A DNA stretch of 64,000 nt from Actinotignum schaalii_C (GTDB lineage Bacteria; Actinomycetota; Actinomycetes; Actinomycetales; Actinomycetaceae), in contig NZ_JAWUEL010000009.1 of assembly GCF_034119425.1 (NCBI RefSeq), positions 1 to 64,000 on the forward strand, written 5' to 3'. The notes below the pieces were generated by a model that had not been told where the DNA came from, made no database searches, and saw nothing but the letters and a program-made list of their open reading frames with translations. The position numbers were made by a program, and so were the translations under genes. Below, one piece after another: positions 41,435-50,635 of this stretch (positions within the stretch are counted from its first letter, which is position 1; each line of letters starts with the position of its first letter).

Positions 41435-42535
41435 CTAGAACGACGTGATAACGACGCGGCCAATCCCGGCGTGATGATTCACCATGGCCTTATAGGTCGC
41501 ATCGATATCGTCCAGGGCAATCTCGGTGGCAACAAGGTCATCCAGGTGGAGGCGGCCCTGCTGGTAGAACTCTACGTACTGGGGAATATCGGTCTTAATA
41601 TCGGTATTCCCCATGTACACCGCGTGAATATGGCGCCGGTGCACGAAGAATTCATTGAGCGGATTGATCGTCCACTCCATCTCCGGCTTGAATACCCCAG
41701 CCACGTACACGTCCCCGCCCTGCCGCGTCGCGGCTATGGCGGTTTCCATCGTGGGTACGATGCCGAGTGCCTCGAAGGACTTATCCACCCCGCGCCCATC
41801 AGTCGCCGCGAAAATTTGCTCGATAACGTTCGAGTCACCCGCGTTGACGAAGTGGGTCATCCCGAATTTCTTCCCGAATTCTTTCTTTTCCGGGTTGGTA
41901 TCCACCCCGATAATCCGCCCGGCCCCGGCAATGCGGGCGCCGTTGACGATGCTCAGGCCCACGCCACCTAAGCCGACCACGGCAACGGTGTCACCGGGGC
42001 GTACCTGCGCGGTGTTCAGAGCCGCACCCGCACCGGTAATGACCGCGCAGCCGATCACGCAAGCCTGCGGGAAAGGCATCTCGGGGTCGATTTTCGCTAC
42101 CTGGTGTTCGTGCACGAGTGCCTGCTCAGCAAAACCGGCGATACCGTATGTCTGGAAAATCGGTTCGCCCTTCCGGCTCAGCCGCGGAGGCTCATTCGGG
42201 CCGCGCAGCGTTTCTTCCGGGAATTCGCATTCGTACATGCGCGATTCCCGACAAGCCCGGCAGTGCCCGCAATACTGAATGAGGGAGGCGACCACGTGGT
42301 CTCCCACCTTAATTTCTTTCACGTCCGGGCCGACGGCGGTAACAATACCGGCGGCTTCGTGCCCGAGCACCTGCGGGAAGGGGAACCCGAAATTGGTGGT
42401 GGAGAGCGTGAGATCCGAGCGGCACAGGCCGGAAGCCTTGACGTCGAAAAGTACCTCGCGCCCGATGGGTTCGGCAATCTCGATATCTTCGATGGTGAAC
42501 CCACCGCCCACAGAATTAACTACTGCTGCTTTCAT
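41435..42535 (-). CDS. Zinc-dependent alcohol dehydrogenase (MDR family)
   Basis: 366 residues. The catalytic zinc site begins at GLCRSDL and LGHEAAGIV. The structural zinc cluster CGHCRACRESRMYEC has four Cys. The Rossmann motif VVGLGGVGLS binds NAD(P). The closest style is class III or NDMA/aryl-alcohol-type dehydrogenase. It starts 2 nt after the aldehyde dehydrogenase stop and has AAAGGAG inside that gene. The pair could oxidise an alcohol to an acid in two steps. Confidence 0.88.
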   Translation of the reverse strand: MKAAVVNSVGGGFTIEDIEIAEPIGREVLFDVKASGLCRSDLTLSTTNFGFPFPQVLGHEAAGIVTAVGPDVKEIKVGDHVVASLIQYCGHCRACRESRMYECEFPEETLRGPNEPPRLSRKGEPIFQTYGIAGFAEQALVHEHQVAKIDPEMPFPQACVIGCAVITGAGAALNTAQVRPGDTVAVVGLGGVGLSIVNGARIAGAGRIIGVDTNPEKKEFGKKFGMTHFVNAGDSNVIEQIFAATDGRGVDKSFEALGIVPTMETAIAATRQGGDVYVAGVFKPEMEWTINPLNEFFVHRRHIHAVYMGNTDIKTDIPQYVEFYQQGRLHLDDLVATEIALDDIDATYKAMVNHHAGIGRVVITSF

Positions 42536-42537
42536 GC

Positions 42538-43962
42538 TTACTCCTTTCCTGAAAGCGAGGAGAGGAACTCCGCCGCGGAGATTCCCTCCGGGAGAAGAAT
42601 CGACTGGATATTGGCGAATTCGCGTACCCCTTCGTAGCCCATCTCGCGCCCGAAGCCTGAGCGCTTGACGCCACCGAATGGCATACCTGCGGGAACAGCG
42701 GGAACCGGGGAGTTAATGGCAACGGTGCCGGTATCTACCCAGGCGGCAACGCGCGCGGCATGCGCCACGTTCACCGAGTGAACCGTTCCGCCCAGCCCGT
42801 AGCACGAATCATTAGCCAGTCGGATTGCTTCTTCTTCCGAGGATACCCGGTAAACACTCCAGACCGGCCCGAAAATCTCCTCGTAGAATACGGCGTTATC
42901 CCGATCCACGTTTTCCAGCAGCGTCGGCTGCACCCAGGTATCTCCCTCGGGAACAATATGGCCTAGGGGAGTGGCGCTTGCCCCGCCGTCGATAGCCCGC
43001 CGAATCTGATCATTGACCGTGGCGGCTTGCTCACGGGACGACATCGGCGGCACGGTGGTTTCTTCCACTGCTGGATCCCCGGGGCGTAGCTGCGCGGTGC
43101 TTTCCTTGAGTCCGGCCACGAACCTGTCATAGAGCGCATCGGGAACGATCATGCGTTTAGGCGAAGCGCATACCTGGCCGGCATTGAAGCAACGTCCCAT
43201 AATTGCGAGCTGGATAGTGGCCTCAATATCGGCGTCGTCCAAAATAATAAAGGGATCGGAACCACCCAGTTCCATCACGGATTTCTTCAGGTTCCGCGAA
43301 GCGAGCTGTGCGATCTTCGCTCCCGCTGCTTCCGAGCCGGTAAGTGTCACGATACGTACCCGATCATCACTGATGAGCCGCTCCACCTGCGCGTGGGTGG
43401 CGTAGAGATTTTGCCACACCCCGCGGGGCAGCCCGGCATCGTAGAGCACTTGAACGATAGCCGCGGCACATTGCGGCAAAATTGACGCGTGCTTGAGAAT
43501 AACCGTATTACCGCAGAGCATTGCGGGAGCGAAGCCCCGAATGGCCTGGTAGTACGGGAAGTTCCACGGTTCAATTTCGACGACGACGCCCTCCGGGCGA
43601 TAGGCAATATAGCCTTCGAAAGGTGCGGCGGTGGAGCTGACAGGGCGCGGAGCTAAAATATTTTCCGCTTCATCGGCGAGCCAACGCAGCATCGTGGGCA
43701 CGGTGTCACCGGCTTCTCCGGTAGCTTCTCCTATGAGTTTGCCCATTTCCAGGGTGGCTAGGGCCCCCAGTTCACTTGCGCGCTCTTCCGCGATATCCGC
43801 GGCCCGACGCAGAATAGCGGCACGTTCGGCAATGGAGGTGCGGCTCCACGTCTGGAATGTTTCGTGGGCCAGCTCGAGTGCCTTATCCACCTCATCATCG
43901 GTGGCGTAGGGGAATTCGGCGAGCACCTCGCCGGTGTAGGGATTTGTTGATCGATAGGACAT
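42538..43962 (-). CDS. NAD(P)-dependent aldehyde dehydrogenase
   Basis: 474 residues resembling succinate-semialdehyde dehydrogenase. VEIEPWNFPYYQ, the general-base VMELGGSDPF and catalytic CFNAGQVCASPKR are present. ATG 43962 has GAGGAGG upstream on the minus strand. It is the first gene of a two-gene operon with the alcohol dehydrogenase. Substrate is unknown. A small palindrome at 44015-44025 lies in its upstream region. Confidence 0.9.
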   Translation of the reverse strand: MSYRSTNPYTGEVLAEFPYATDDEVDKALELAHETFQTWSRTSIAERAAILRRAADIAEERASELGALATLEMGKLIGEATGEAGDTVPTMLRWLADEAENILAPRPVSSTAAPFEGYIAYRPEGVVVEIEPWNFPYYQAIRGFAPAMLCGNTVILKHASILPQCAAAIVQVLYDAGLPRGVWQNLYATHAQVERLISDDRVRIVTLTGSEAAGAKIAQLASRNLKKSVMELGGSDPFIILDDADIEATIQLAIMGRCFNAGQVCASPKRMIVPDALYDRFVAGLKESTAQLRPGDPAVEETTVPPMSSREQAATVNDQIRRAIDGGASATPLGHIVPEGDTWVQPTLLENVDRDNAVFYEEIFGPVWSVYRVSSEEEAIRLANDSCYGLGGTVHSVNVAHAARVAAWVDTGTVAINSPVPAVPAGMPFGGVKRSGFGREMGYEGVREFANIQSILLPEGISAAEFLSSLSGKE

Positions 43963-44014
43963 CTTCGTCTACCTCCTCGGTATGGTGGATGATCACCCGC
44001 TCGCGGCACCCGCG

Positions 44015-44025
44015 TCGCTAAGCGA
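44015..44025. promoter_or_regulatory. Palindrome upstream of the dehydrogenase operon
   Basis: TCGCTAAGCGA is symmetric around its central A. It could be an operator for the minus-strand operon, but nothing else supports this. Confidence 0.25.
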
Positions 44026-44121
44026 TGTAGATCACTTAAGGTCATGCTAGGTGGTGGCGGCATCCGGGGCAAGGGTGGGGCGACGGCGCCGCTGGCGGCC
44101 CGCGTGGCCGAGAGTCCGGGA

Positions 44122-44140
44122 AGCTGCGGCGTCGTCGTAC
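44122..44140 (-). repeat. Dispersed intergenic motif upstream of the S10 operon
   Basis: The plus strand reads AGCTGCGGCGTCGTCGTAC. The remaining 429-bp gap holds promoters but no gene. Confidence 0.7.
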
Positions 44141-44172
44141 TGTGACGTGAAGCGCCTCACCACACGTGTTTC

Positions 44173-44201
44173 TTGCGTCAAACTCGGCCTTTCGGTAAAA
44201 T
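44173..44201 (+). promoter_or_regulatory. S10 operon promoter 1
   Basis: -35 TTGCGT (44173-44178), a 17-bp spacer and -10 TAAAAT (44196-44201). Confidence 0.65.
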
Positions 44202-44270
44202 TTTTACCCGTGCCAGCTGACTTTCGGGTTCGCTGGGAATGAGAAACGGCACACGTTCGCCGTGAAAGTC

Positions 44271-44300
44271 TTGAAAGTGTGCCGAAGTTTTTGGCATACT
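44271..44300 (+). promoter_or_regulatory. S10 operon promoter 2
   Basis: -35 TTGAAA (44271-44276), an 18-bp spacer and -10 CATACT (44295-44300). The leader would be about 165 nt. Confidence 0.55.
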
Positions 44301-44472
44301 TAACAAGTTGCTCGGATTACGAGCGAAGGAACTTAATCGGTTACCCAACGCCGATTATCGTATAAAGGGTTCTCCGTAACCTCACATAGGGCATGGCTAC
44401 TAGATTTACCTCCGGTACGACACGCCCGAGTGCGGGTACCGGGCACCGAAGCTAAAGAGAGGTAGACGCGCC

Positions 44473-44781
44473 ATGGCGGGACAGAAGATCCGCATTCGGC
44501 TGAAGTCATATGACCATGAGGTCATTGATAGCGCGGCCAAGAAGCTCGTCGATGAAGTTGCGCGTACCGGCGCGACCGTGGTGGGACCCGTCCCGCTGCC
44601 GACGGAAAAAAACGTTTTTTGCGTTATCCGCTCGCCCCACAAGTACAAGGACTCCCGCGATCACTTTGAGATGCGCACACACAAGCGCCTTATTGACATC
44701 GTGGATCCCACCCTGAAGACGATTGACAGCCTGCGCCGTCTCGATCTTCCGGCTGACGTCAACGTGGAAATCAAGCTCTGA
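44473..44781 (+). CDS. rpsJ: Ribosomal protein uS10
   Basis: 102 residues of the 30S head; it also binds NusB/NusG in antitermination. ATG 44473 with AGAGAGG upstream. RIRLKSYDHEVIDSAAKKLV is the conserved start. First gene of the S10 cluster. Confidence 0.97.
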   Translation: MAGQKIRIRLKSYDHEVIDSAAKKLVDEVARTGATVVGPVPLPTEKNVFCVIRSPHKYKDSRDHFEMRTHKRLIDIVDPTLKTIDSLRRLDLPADVNVEIKL

Positions 44782-44792
44782 GGTAATACGCA

Positions 44793-45458
44793 ATGAACTC
44801 CAAGCAAGCTGTTGCCAGCAAGCCCGTGAAGGCTTTGCTGGGCACGAAGCTGGGGATGACCCAGCTCTGGGATGAGGACGGGCGCCTCCTTCCCATTACC
44901 GTTGTGCGCGTGGGCACCAATGTGGTAACCCAGGTTCGCACCCCCGAGGTCGACGGCTATTCCGCCGTGCAGCTCGCCTCGGGCGATGAAAAGACGAAGA
45001 ACGTCACCAAGCCGCTCCAGGGCCACTTCGCTAAGGCCGGTGTTACGCCGCGCAAGAAGCTGGCGGAAATCCGCACTCCCGATGCCAGTGAATACACGCT
45101 CGGGCAGGAACTGACCGCGGATATTTTCGAAGCCGGTCAGTCCGTTGACGTTATTGGTACCTCCCGCGGTAAGGGCTTCGCCGGTGTGATGAAGCGTCAC
45201 GGCTTCGCCGGTGTCTCGGCCTCCCACGGTGCGCACCGTAACCACCGCAAGCCCGGTTCTATCGGCGCCTGCGCCACCCCCTCGCGCGTCTTCAAGGGTC
45301 TGCGCATGGCTGGTCGCATGGGGCAGGACCGCGTGACGGTGCAGAATCTGTCCATCCACTCCGTTGACCTCGAGAACGGCCTGTTGCTCGTGGTTGGCGC
45401 CATCCCCGGTGCAAAGGGTGGCTCGGTTGTGGTCCGCACGTCCGTGAAGGGAGCCTAA
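44793..45458 (+). CDS. rplC: Ribosomal protein uL3
   Basis: 221 residues. An early-assembly protein that reaches toward the peptidyl transferase centre with a loop. KALLGTKLGMTQLWDEDG and GFAGVMKRHGF are conserved. It follows rpsJ by 11 nt. Confidence 0.97.
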   Translation: MNSKQAVASKPVKALLGTKLGMTQLWDEDGRLLPITVVRVGTNVVTQVRTPEVDGYSAVQLASGDEKTKNVTKPLQGHFAKAGVTPRKKLAEIRTPDASEYTLGQELTADIFEAGQSVDVIGTSRGKGFAGVMKRHGFAGVSASHGAHRNHRKPGSIGACATPSRVFKGLRMAGRMGQDRVTVQNLSIHSVDLENGLLLVVGAIPGAKGGSVVVRTSVKGA

Positions 45459-45460
45459 CA

Positions 45461-46108
45461 ATGGCAGACTTCAAGATTGACGTTCTCGATGAAACCGGCA
45501 AGGTGACCTCGCAGGCCACCCTCCCGGCTCAGCTCTTTGATCTCGACTTCAATATGGCGCTGGTGCACCAGGTCGTCAACGCGCAGCAAGCTGCGGCCCG
45601 CCTGGGTACCCACGCCACAAAGACTCGCGGTCAGGTATCCGGCGGCGGCAAGAAGCCGTGGCGCCAGAAGGGGACCGGCCGGGCTCGCCAGGGCTCAATC
45701 CGCGCTCCGCAGTGGGTCGGTGGCGGCGTCGTTCACGGCCCGCAGCCGCGTGACTACTCGCAGCGCACCCCCAAGAAGATGATTGCGGCCGCGCTGCTGC
45801 AGTCCCTCTCGGACCGTGCTCGCCACGAGCGTATTCACGCCGTGACCGCTTTCGTTGCTGATGAGACTCCGTCCACCAAGGCGGCGCGTGCGCTCATCGA
45901 GAAGATGAACGAGGGGCGCAAGGCGCTCGTTGTGGTCCAGCGCGAAGATGATGCCTCGGTGCTTTCCGTGCGCAATCTCCCGCAGATCCACGTCCTCTAC
46001 GTTGATCAGCTCAATAGCTACGACGTTCTTGCTGCTGATGACGTTATCTTCACCGAAGCGGCGCTCGGCGCCTTCGTGGAGAAGAACACCAAGAAGGATG
46101 AGAAGTAA
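45461..46108 (+). CDS. rplD: Ribosomal protein uL4
   Basis: 215 residues. Its extended loop (KKPWRQKGTGRARQGSIRAP) lines the exit tunnel. In E. coli L4 represses the S10 operon. It follows rplC by 2 nt, and its stop overlaps the rplW start. Confidence 0.97.
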   Translation: MADFKIDVLDETGKVTSQATLPAQLFDLDFNMALVHQVVNAQQAAARLGTHATKTRGQVSGGGKKPWRQKGTGRARQGSIRAPQWVGGGVVHGPQPRDYSQRTPKKMIAAALLQSLSDRARHERIHAVTAFVADETPSTKAARALIEKMNEGRKALVVVQREDDASVLSVRNLPQIHVLYVDQLNSYDVLAADDVIFTEAALGAFVEKNTKKDEK

Positions 46109-46419
46109 TGACTGAGAACGGTAACTTCTGGAATAAGAACCCGCACGATGTCATCCTCGCCCCGGTGATGTCGGAGAAGAGCGCGTTGCTCGAAGAACAG
46201 GGTAAGTACACCTTCTTCGTGGATCCGCGTTCGAATAAGACTGAAATCAAGCAGGCCGTCGAAGCGATTTTTGGCGTCAAGGTTGCCTCCGTCAATACGC
46301 AGAATCGCCAGGGTAAGACCCGGCGTACGCGCAACGGCATCGGGCGGCGCAAGAATACCAAGCGGGCCATCGTGACCTTGCGCGAAGGCTCCATCGACAT
46401 CTACGGCGAAATCGTCTAA
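46108..46419 (+). CDS. rplW: Ribosomal protein uL23
   Basis: 103 residues at the tunnel exit; it docks trigger factor and the signal recognition particle. KNPHDVILAPVMSEKS is typical. ATG overlaps the rplD stop (TAATG). Confidence 0.97.
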   Translation: MTENGNFWNKNPHDVILAPVMSEKSALLEEQGKYTFFVDPRSNKTEIKQAVEAIFGVKVASVNTQNRQGKTRRTRNGIGRRKNTKRAIVTLREGSIDIYGEIV

Positions 46420-46453
46420 TTAGGCGATTCGAGGAACTGAGGAATAAGAACTC

Positions 46454-47290
46454 ATGGGAATTCGTAAGTACAAGCCGACGACCCCGGGTCGTCGCGGTGC
46501 GAGCGTTGCCGACTTCGCCGAGATCACTCGTTCGACCCCGGAGAAGTCCCTCGTTCGTCCCCTGAAGAAGACCGGTGGACGCAACAACCAGGGACGCATC
46601 ACCACCCGTCACAAGGGCGGTGGGCACAAGCGCCAGTACCGTCTCATTGACTTCCGTCGCTGGGATAAGGACGGCGTGCCGGCCAAGGTTGCGCACATCG
46701 AATACGATCCGAACCGCACCGCGCGTATCGCACTGCTCCACTTCGTCGATGGTGAGAAGCGTTATATCGTTGCTCCCCGTGGCGTGAAGCAGGGCGACCT
46801 CATCGAAACCGGTCCGAATGCGGATATCAAGCCCGGCAACAACCTGCCGCTGCGCAATATCCCGCTCGGTACCACGGTGCACAATGTTGAACTCAAGCCG
46901 CTCGGCGGGGCGAAGATCGCCCGCAGCGCCGGCGCTTCCGTACAGTTGGTTGCCCGCGAAGGTAAGTACGCGCAGCTGCGTATGCCCTCCGGCGAAATCC
47001 GTAACGTGGACGTGCGTTGCCGCGCCACCGTCGGTGAAGTTGGCAATGCCGAGCAGGCGAATATCAACTGGGGTAAGGCCGGCCGTATGCGCTGGAAGGG
47101 CGTGCGCCCGACCGTCCGCGGTGTTGTCATGAACCCGGTGGACCACCCGCACGGTGGTGGTGAAGGTAAGACGTCCGGTGGGCGCCATCCCGTTAGCCCG
47201 TGGGGCAAGAAGGAAGGCCGTACCCGCCGTCCGAACAAGGCCAGCGACAAGCTCATCGTGCGCCGTCGCAAGACCGGCAAGAAGCGCTGA
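46454..47290 (+). CDS. rplB: Ribosomal protein uL2
   Basis: 278 residues, needed for subunit joining and peptidyl transfer. MNPVDHPHGGGEGKTSGGRH near the C-terminus holds the conserved histidine. The strongly basic ends bind 23S rRNA. Confidence 0.97.
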   Translation: MGIRKYKPTTPGRRGASVADFAEITRSTPEKSLVRPLKKTGGRNNQGRITTRHKGGGHKRQYRLIDFRRWDKDGVPAKVAHIEYDPNRTARIALLHFVDGEKRYIVAPRGVKQGDLIETGPNADIKPGNNLPLRNIPLGTTVHNVELKPLGGAKIARSAGASVQLVAREGKYAQLRMPSGEIRNVDVRCRATVGEVGNAEQANINWGKAGRMRWKGVRPTVRGVVMNPVDHPHGGGEGKTSGGRHPVSPWGKKEGRTRRPNKASDKLIVRRRKTGKKR

Positions 47291-47304
47291 GGAAGGATTA
47301 GCTG

Positions 47305-47586
47305 ATGCCCCGCAGTTTGAAGAAGGGTCCGTTCGTCGACGAGCACCTCTACAAGAAGGTCGACGAGCAGAACGAGAAGAACACCAAGAACGTAATCAAG
47401 ACCTGGTCGCGTCGGTCGGTTATCACCCCCGATTTCCTGGGTCACACCTTTGCAGTGCACGATGGACGCAAGCATGTGCCGGTATTCGTTACCGAATCCA
47501 TGGTTGGCCACAAGCTCGGGGAGTTCGCCCCGACCCGCACCTTCCGCGGGCACGATAAGGACGACCGAAAGGGCCGCCGGCGCTAA
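47305..47586 (+). CDS. rpsS: Ribosomal protein uS19
   Basis: 93 residues of the 30S head, near the A-site finger. RSLKKGPFVDEHLYKKV and GHKLGEFAPTRTFRGH are conserved. ATG 47305 follows GAGGAAGGA. Confidence 0.97.
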   Translation: MPRSLKKGPFVDEHLYKKVDEQNEKNTKNVIKTWSRRSVITPDFLGHTFAVHDGRKHVPVFVTESMVGHKLGEFAPTRTFRGHDKDDRKGRRR

Positions 47587-47620
47587 GCCGGGGCCTCGAG
47601 CGAGAGAGTAAGGCAGAACT

Positions 47621-48001
47621 ATGGAAGCAAAGGCGCAGGCGCGCTTCGTGCGCGTGTCGCCCATGAAGGCCCGTCGTGTCGTGGACACCATCCGCGGCCG
47701 GCGCGCCCTGGACGCTATTGACGTACTGCAGTTCGCACCGTTTGCGGCCGCCACTCCGGTTCGTAAGATCGTGGAGTCGGCTATTGCTAACGCGCGCTAC
47801 GCCGCCGAGCAGGCGGGGGAGCGCTTCGATGAGTCTGAGCTCTTCATTGGCGAAATTTACGCCGACGAAGGCCCGACGATGAAGCGTATCCAGCCGCGTG
47901 CCCAGGGCCGGGCGAACCGCATCAACAAGCGGACGAGTCACATCACCGTTATCGTTACCGACGAGAAGCCCAAGACCAAGAACCAGAGGAGGGCCCGCTA
48001 G
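47621..48001 (+). CDS. rplV: Ribosomal protein uL22
   Basis: 126 residues; its hairpin reaches the tunnel constriction where macrolide changes occur (YADEGPTMKRIQPRAQGRAN). The last base of its stop is the first base of the rpsC GTG. Confidence 0.97.
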   Translation: MEAKAQARFVRVSPMKARRVVDTIRGRRALDAIDVLQFAPFAAATPVRKIVESAIANARYAAEQAGERFDESELFIGEIYADEGPTMKRIQPRAQGRANRINKRTSHITVIVTDEKPKTKNQRRAR

Positions 48002-48834
48002 TGGGACAGAAAGTCAACCCTATTGGGTTCCGTCTCGGCATCACGACCGACCATCGCTCCAAGTGGTTCGCTGATTCCACCAAGAAGGGGCAGCGCTACT
48101 CGGACTACGTCCTCGAAGATGTCAAAATCCGTGACATGATCGAAAAGACGCTCGAGCGCGCCGGTATTTCCAGCGTGCATATCGAGCGCCGCGCCGAGCG
48201 CGTGGTCGTGGATATCCACACCGCTCGCCCGGGGATCGTTATTGGCCGGCGCGGTGCGGAAGCGGATCGTCTCCGTGCCGATCTGGAGAAGCTGACCGGC
48301 AAGGCCGTCCAGCTCAATATCCTCGAAGTGAAGAACCCGGAGGCTGATGCCCAGCTCGTCGCGCAGGGTATTGCGGAACAGCTCGCCTCGCGCGTGTCCT
48401 TCCGCCGCGCTATGCGCAAGGGTATTCAGTCCGCCGAGCGGGCCGGTGCCAAGGGCATTCGCGTGCAGTGCTCGGGCCGTTTGGGCGGCGCGGAAATGTC
48501 GCGTAGTGAGTTCTATCGCGAAGGGCGCGTGCCGCTGCACACCCTGCGCGCGAATATCAACTACGGTTTCTACGAAGCGCGTACCACCTTCGGCCGTATC
48601 GGTGTGAAGGTGTGGATTTACCGCGGTGATGTGACCGACGCTGAGTACTATCGCAGCCTCGCGGAAGCTCCGCGTGGTGGGCGTGGAGGCCGTTCGGATC
48701 GTCGCGGTCGTCGCGGCAACGGTCGCGGTCGCGGTGGCCAGCGTGGGGAAGCCCGCAGCGAACAGGCTCAGAGCCCGGCAGCCGGAGCCGAAGCTCCGGT
48801 GGCCGCGCCGGAATCAACCGGAACGGAGGCATAA
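48001..48834 (+). CDS. rpsC: Ribosomal protein uS3 with RGG-rich tail
   Basis: 277 residues. S3 forms part of the mRNA entry helicase. The KH domain (VIGRRGAEADRLRADLEKL) and C-terminal fold are normal up to about residue 215. After that comes an Arg/Gly-rich tail (GRGGRSDRRGRRGNGRGRGG) and an Ala/Pro/Glu end, about 55 residues in all. Such RGG text binds RNA in other proteins. GTG start, coupled to rplV. Confidence 0.97.
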   Translation: MGQKVNPIGFRLGITTDHRSKWFADSTKKGQRYSDYVLEDVKIRDMIEKTLERAGISSVHIERRAERVVVDIHTARPGIVIGRRGAEADRLRADLEKLTGKAVQLNILEVKNPEADAQLVAQGIAEQLASRVSFRRAMRKGIQSAERAGAKGIRVQCSGRLGGAEMSRSEFYREGRVPLHTLRANINYGFYEARTTFGRIGVKVWIYRGDVTDAEYYRSLAEAPRGGRGGRSDRRGRRGNGRGRGGQRGEARSEQAQSPAAGAEAPVAAPESTGTEA

Positions 48835-48837
48835 CTC

Positions 48838-49254
48838 ATGCTGATTCCTCGTCGTACAAAATGGCGCAAGCAGCACCGCCCGCACCGCAAGGGTATGGCC
48901 AAGGGCGGAACGCAGCTGGCTTTCGGTGAATACGGCATCCAGGCGCTCGAGCCGGCCTACATCACCAACCGTCAAATTGAAGCAGCTCGTATCGCCATGA
49001 CGCGTCACGTCAAGCGTGGCGGCAAGATCTGGATTAACATCTTCCCGGATCGTCCGCTCACGAAGAAGGCGCTCGGCGTGCGTATGGGTTCGGGTAAGGG
49101 CCCGGTCGAAACCTGGGTTGCCAATATCAAGCCCGGGCGTGTCATGTTTGAAATGGCCGGCGTTGATGAGGCTCTCGCCCGCGAGGCCATGAGCCGTGCC
49201 CAGCACAAGCTGCCCATCAAGACCCGCTTTATCACCCGTGAGGAGGTTGAGTAA
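48838..49254 (+). CDS. rplP: Ribosomal protein uL16
   Basis: 138 residues near the A-site tRNA elbow. LIPRRTKWRKQHRPHRKGMA starts the family. Its stop overlaps the rpmC start (TAATG). Confidence 0.97.
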   Translation: MLIPRRTKWRKQHRPHRKGMAKGGTQLAFGEYGIQALEPAYITNRQIEAARIAMTRHVKRGGKIWINIFPDRPLTKKALGVRMGSGKGPVETWVANIKPGRVMFEMAGVDEALAREAMSRAQHKLPIKTRFITREEVE

Positions 49255-49481
49255 TGGCTAAGGGACTGACCACCGCGGAACTCGACGCGATGACCGACGC
49301 GGAGCTTCTCGAGAAGCTTGCCGAGTCGAAGAAGGAACTGTTCAACCTCCGCTTCTCGGCGGTGACTCACCGCCTGGAGGACAGTGGCCGCCTGCGGGAA
49401 GTTCGTCGCGAGATTGCTCGCATTTACACCATTAAGAGCGAGCGGGAGAAGAACATTCGAACCGCTCCGGCCGCTCAGTAA
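49254..49481 (+). CDS. rpmC: Ribosomal protein uL29
   Basis: 75 residues, two helices at the tunnel exit. LLEKLAESKKELFNLRFSAV is conserved. ATG overlaps the rplP stop. Confidence 0.96.
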   Translation: MAKGLTTAELDAMTDAELLEKLAESKKELFNLRFSAVTHRLEDSGRLREVRREIARIYTIKSEREKNIRTAPAAQ

Positions 49482-49492
49482 GTGAGGATGAG

Positions 49493-49768
49493 ATGAGCGA
49501 GAACGCAACCACTGAAACACGTAATCACCGCAAGACTCTGCGCGGCTACGTGGTCTCCGACAAAATGGACAAGACCGTTGTCGTTGAAGTTGAAGATCGC
49601 GTTAAGCACCCGCTATACGGTAAAGTTATTACCCGCACCAAGCGAGTGAAGGCGCATGACGAAAATAACGAGGTTCGCGTAGGCGATTTGGTCTCCATTA
49701 TGGAAACCCGCCCGCTGTCCGCGACCAAGCACTTCCGGGTCGTTACGATCATCGAGAAGGCGAAGTAG
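49493..49768 (+). CDS. rpsQ: Ribosomal protein uS17
   Basis: 91 residues, an early 30S assembly protein with an OB fold. GYVVSDKMDKTVVVEVEDRV is typical. A 157-bp gap follows before rplN; no gene or convincing promoter was found in it. Confidence 0.97.
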   Translation: MSENATTETRNHRKTLRGYVVSDKMDKTVVVEVEDRVKHPLYGKVITRTKRVKAHDENNEVRVGDLVSIMETRPLSATKHFRVVTIIEKAK

Positions 49769-49925
49769 TTAGGGCTTTCCTAGCTTTAGCGAATGTGACC
49801 GGCCTGAACGCAGGCGGCCCTCGCATGTGGGCCAAAGGCGTTTGGGCCGGCGCAGTTCGCGCAAACCCATTCGTTCGGCAAGGCTCGAATCAGAGAACCG
49901 GCACGACAATAGGAGATAGAAACAC

Positions 49926-50294
49926 ATGATCCAGCAGGAGACGCGGCTTAGCGTCGCCGATAACACCGGTGCCAAAGAACTTTTGTGCATCCGGGTGCTC
50001 GGTGGCTCCGGCCGGCGCTACGCCGGAATTGGTGACACCATCGTCGCCACCGTCAAGGATGCTATTCCGGGCGGAAACGTAAAGAAGGGCGACGTCGTCA
50101 AGGCGGTCGTCGTCCGTGCAGTGAAGGAAACTCGCCGCAAGGACGGGTCCTACATCAAGTTCGACGAAAACGCAGCCGTGCTGTTGAAGAACGACGGCGA
50201 ACCCCGCGGTACCCGTATCTTCGGGCCCGTTGGGCGTGAGCTTCGCGACGCGAAGTTCATGCGCATCATTTCGCTGGCTCCGGAGGTGATCTAA
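49926..50294 (+). CDS. rplN: Ribosomal protein uL14
   Basis: 122 residues at the subunit bridge; it also binds the silencing factor RsfS. MIQQETRLSVADNTGAKEL is nearly invariant. First gene of the spc cluster, and it overlaps rplX by one base. Confidence 0.97.
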   Translation: MIQQETRLSVADNTGAKELLCIRVLGGSGRRYAGIGDTIVATVKDAIPGGNVKKGDVVKAVVVRAVKETRRKDGSYIKFDENAAVLLKNDGEPRGTRIFGPVGRELRDAKFMRIISLAPEVI

Positions 50295-50635
50295 TGGCGA
50301 AGATTAAGAAGGATGATCTCGTCCAGGTTATCGCCGGGCGCGATAAGGGTATGCAGGGGCGTGTGCTGTCCGTTGATACCAAGCGTGATCGGGTTATCGT
50401 GGAAGGCGTCCAGCGCGTGAAGAAGCACGTGCGCGTGGGGCAGACCTCGCGGGGCGGCACCACCGGCGGTATCGAAACCGTTGAGGCACCCATTCACATT
50501 TCGAACGTTGCCCTCGTTCACGATGGCAAGCCGATTCGCGTGGGCTACCGCGAGGTAGAAGTTGAGCGTGACGGCAAGAAGAAGATTGTCCGTGAGCGCA
50601 TCGGACGCCGCGGCGGGAAGGAAATCGAACTGTGA
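50294..50635 (+). CDS. rplX: Ribosomal protein uL24
   Basis: 113 residues, assembly initiator of the 50S subunit with a KOW motif (KKDDLVQVIAGRDKGMQGRV). Its stop overlaps the rplE GTG by 4 nt. Confidence 0.97.
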   Translation: MAKIKKDDLVQVIAGRDKGMQGRVLSVDTKRDRVIVEGVQRVKKHVRVGQTSRGGTTGGIETVEAPIHISNVALVHDGKPIRVGYREVEVERDGKKKIVRERIGRRGGKEIEL

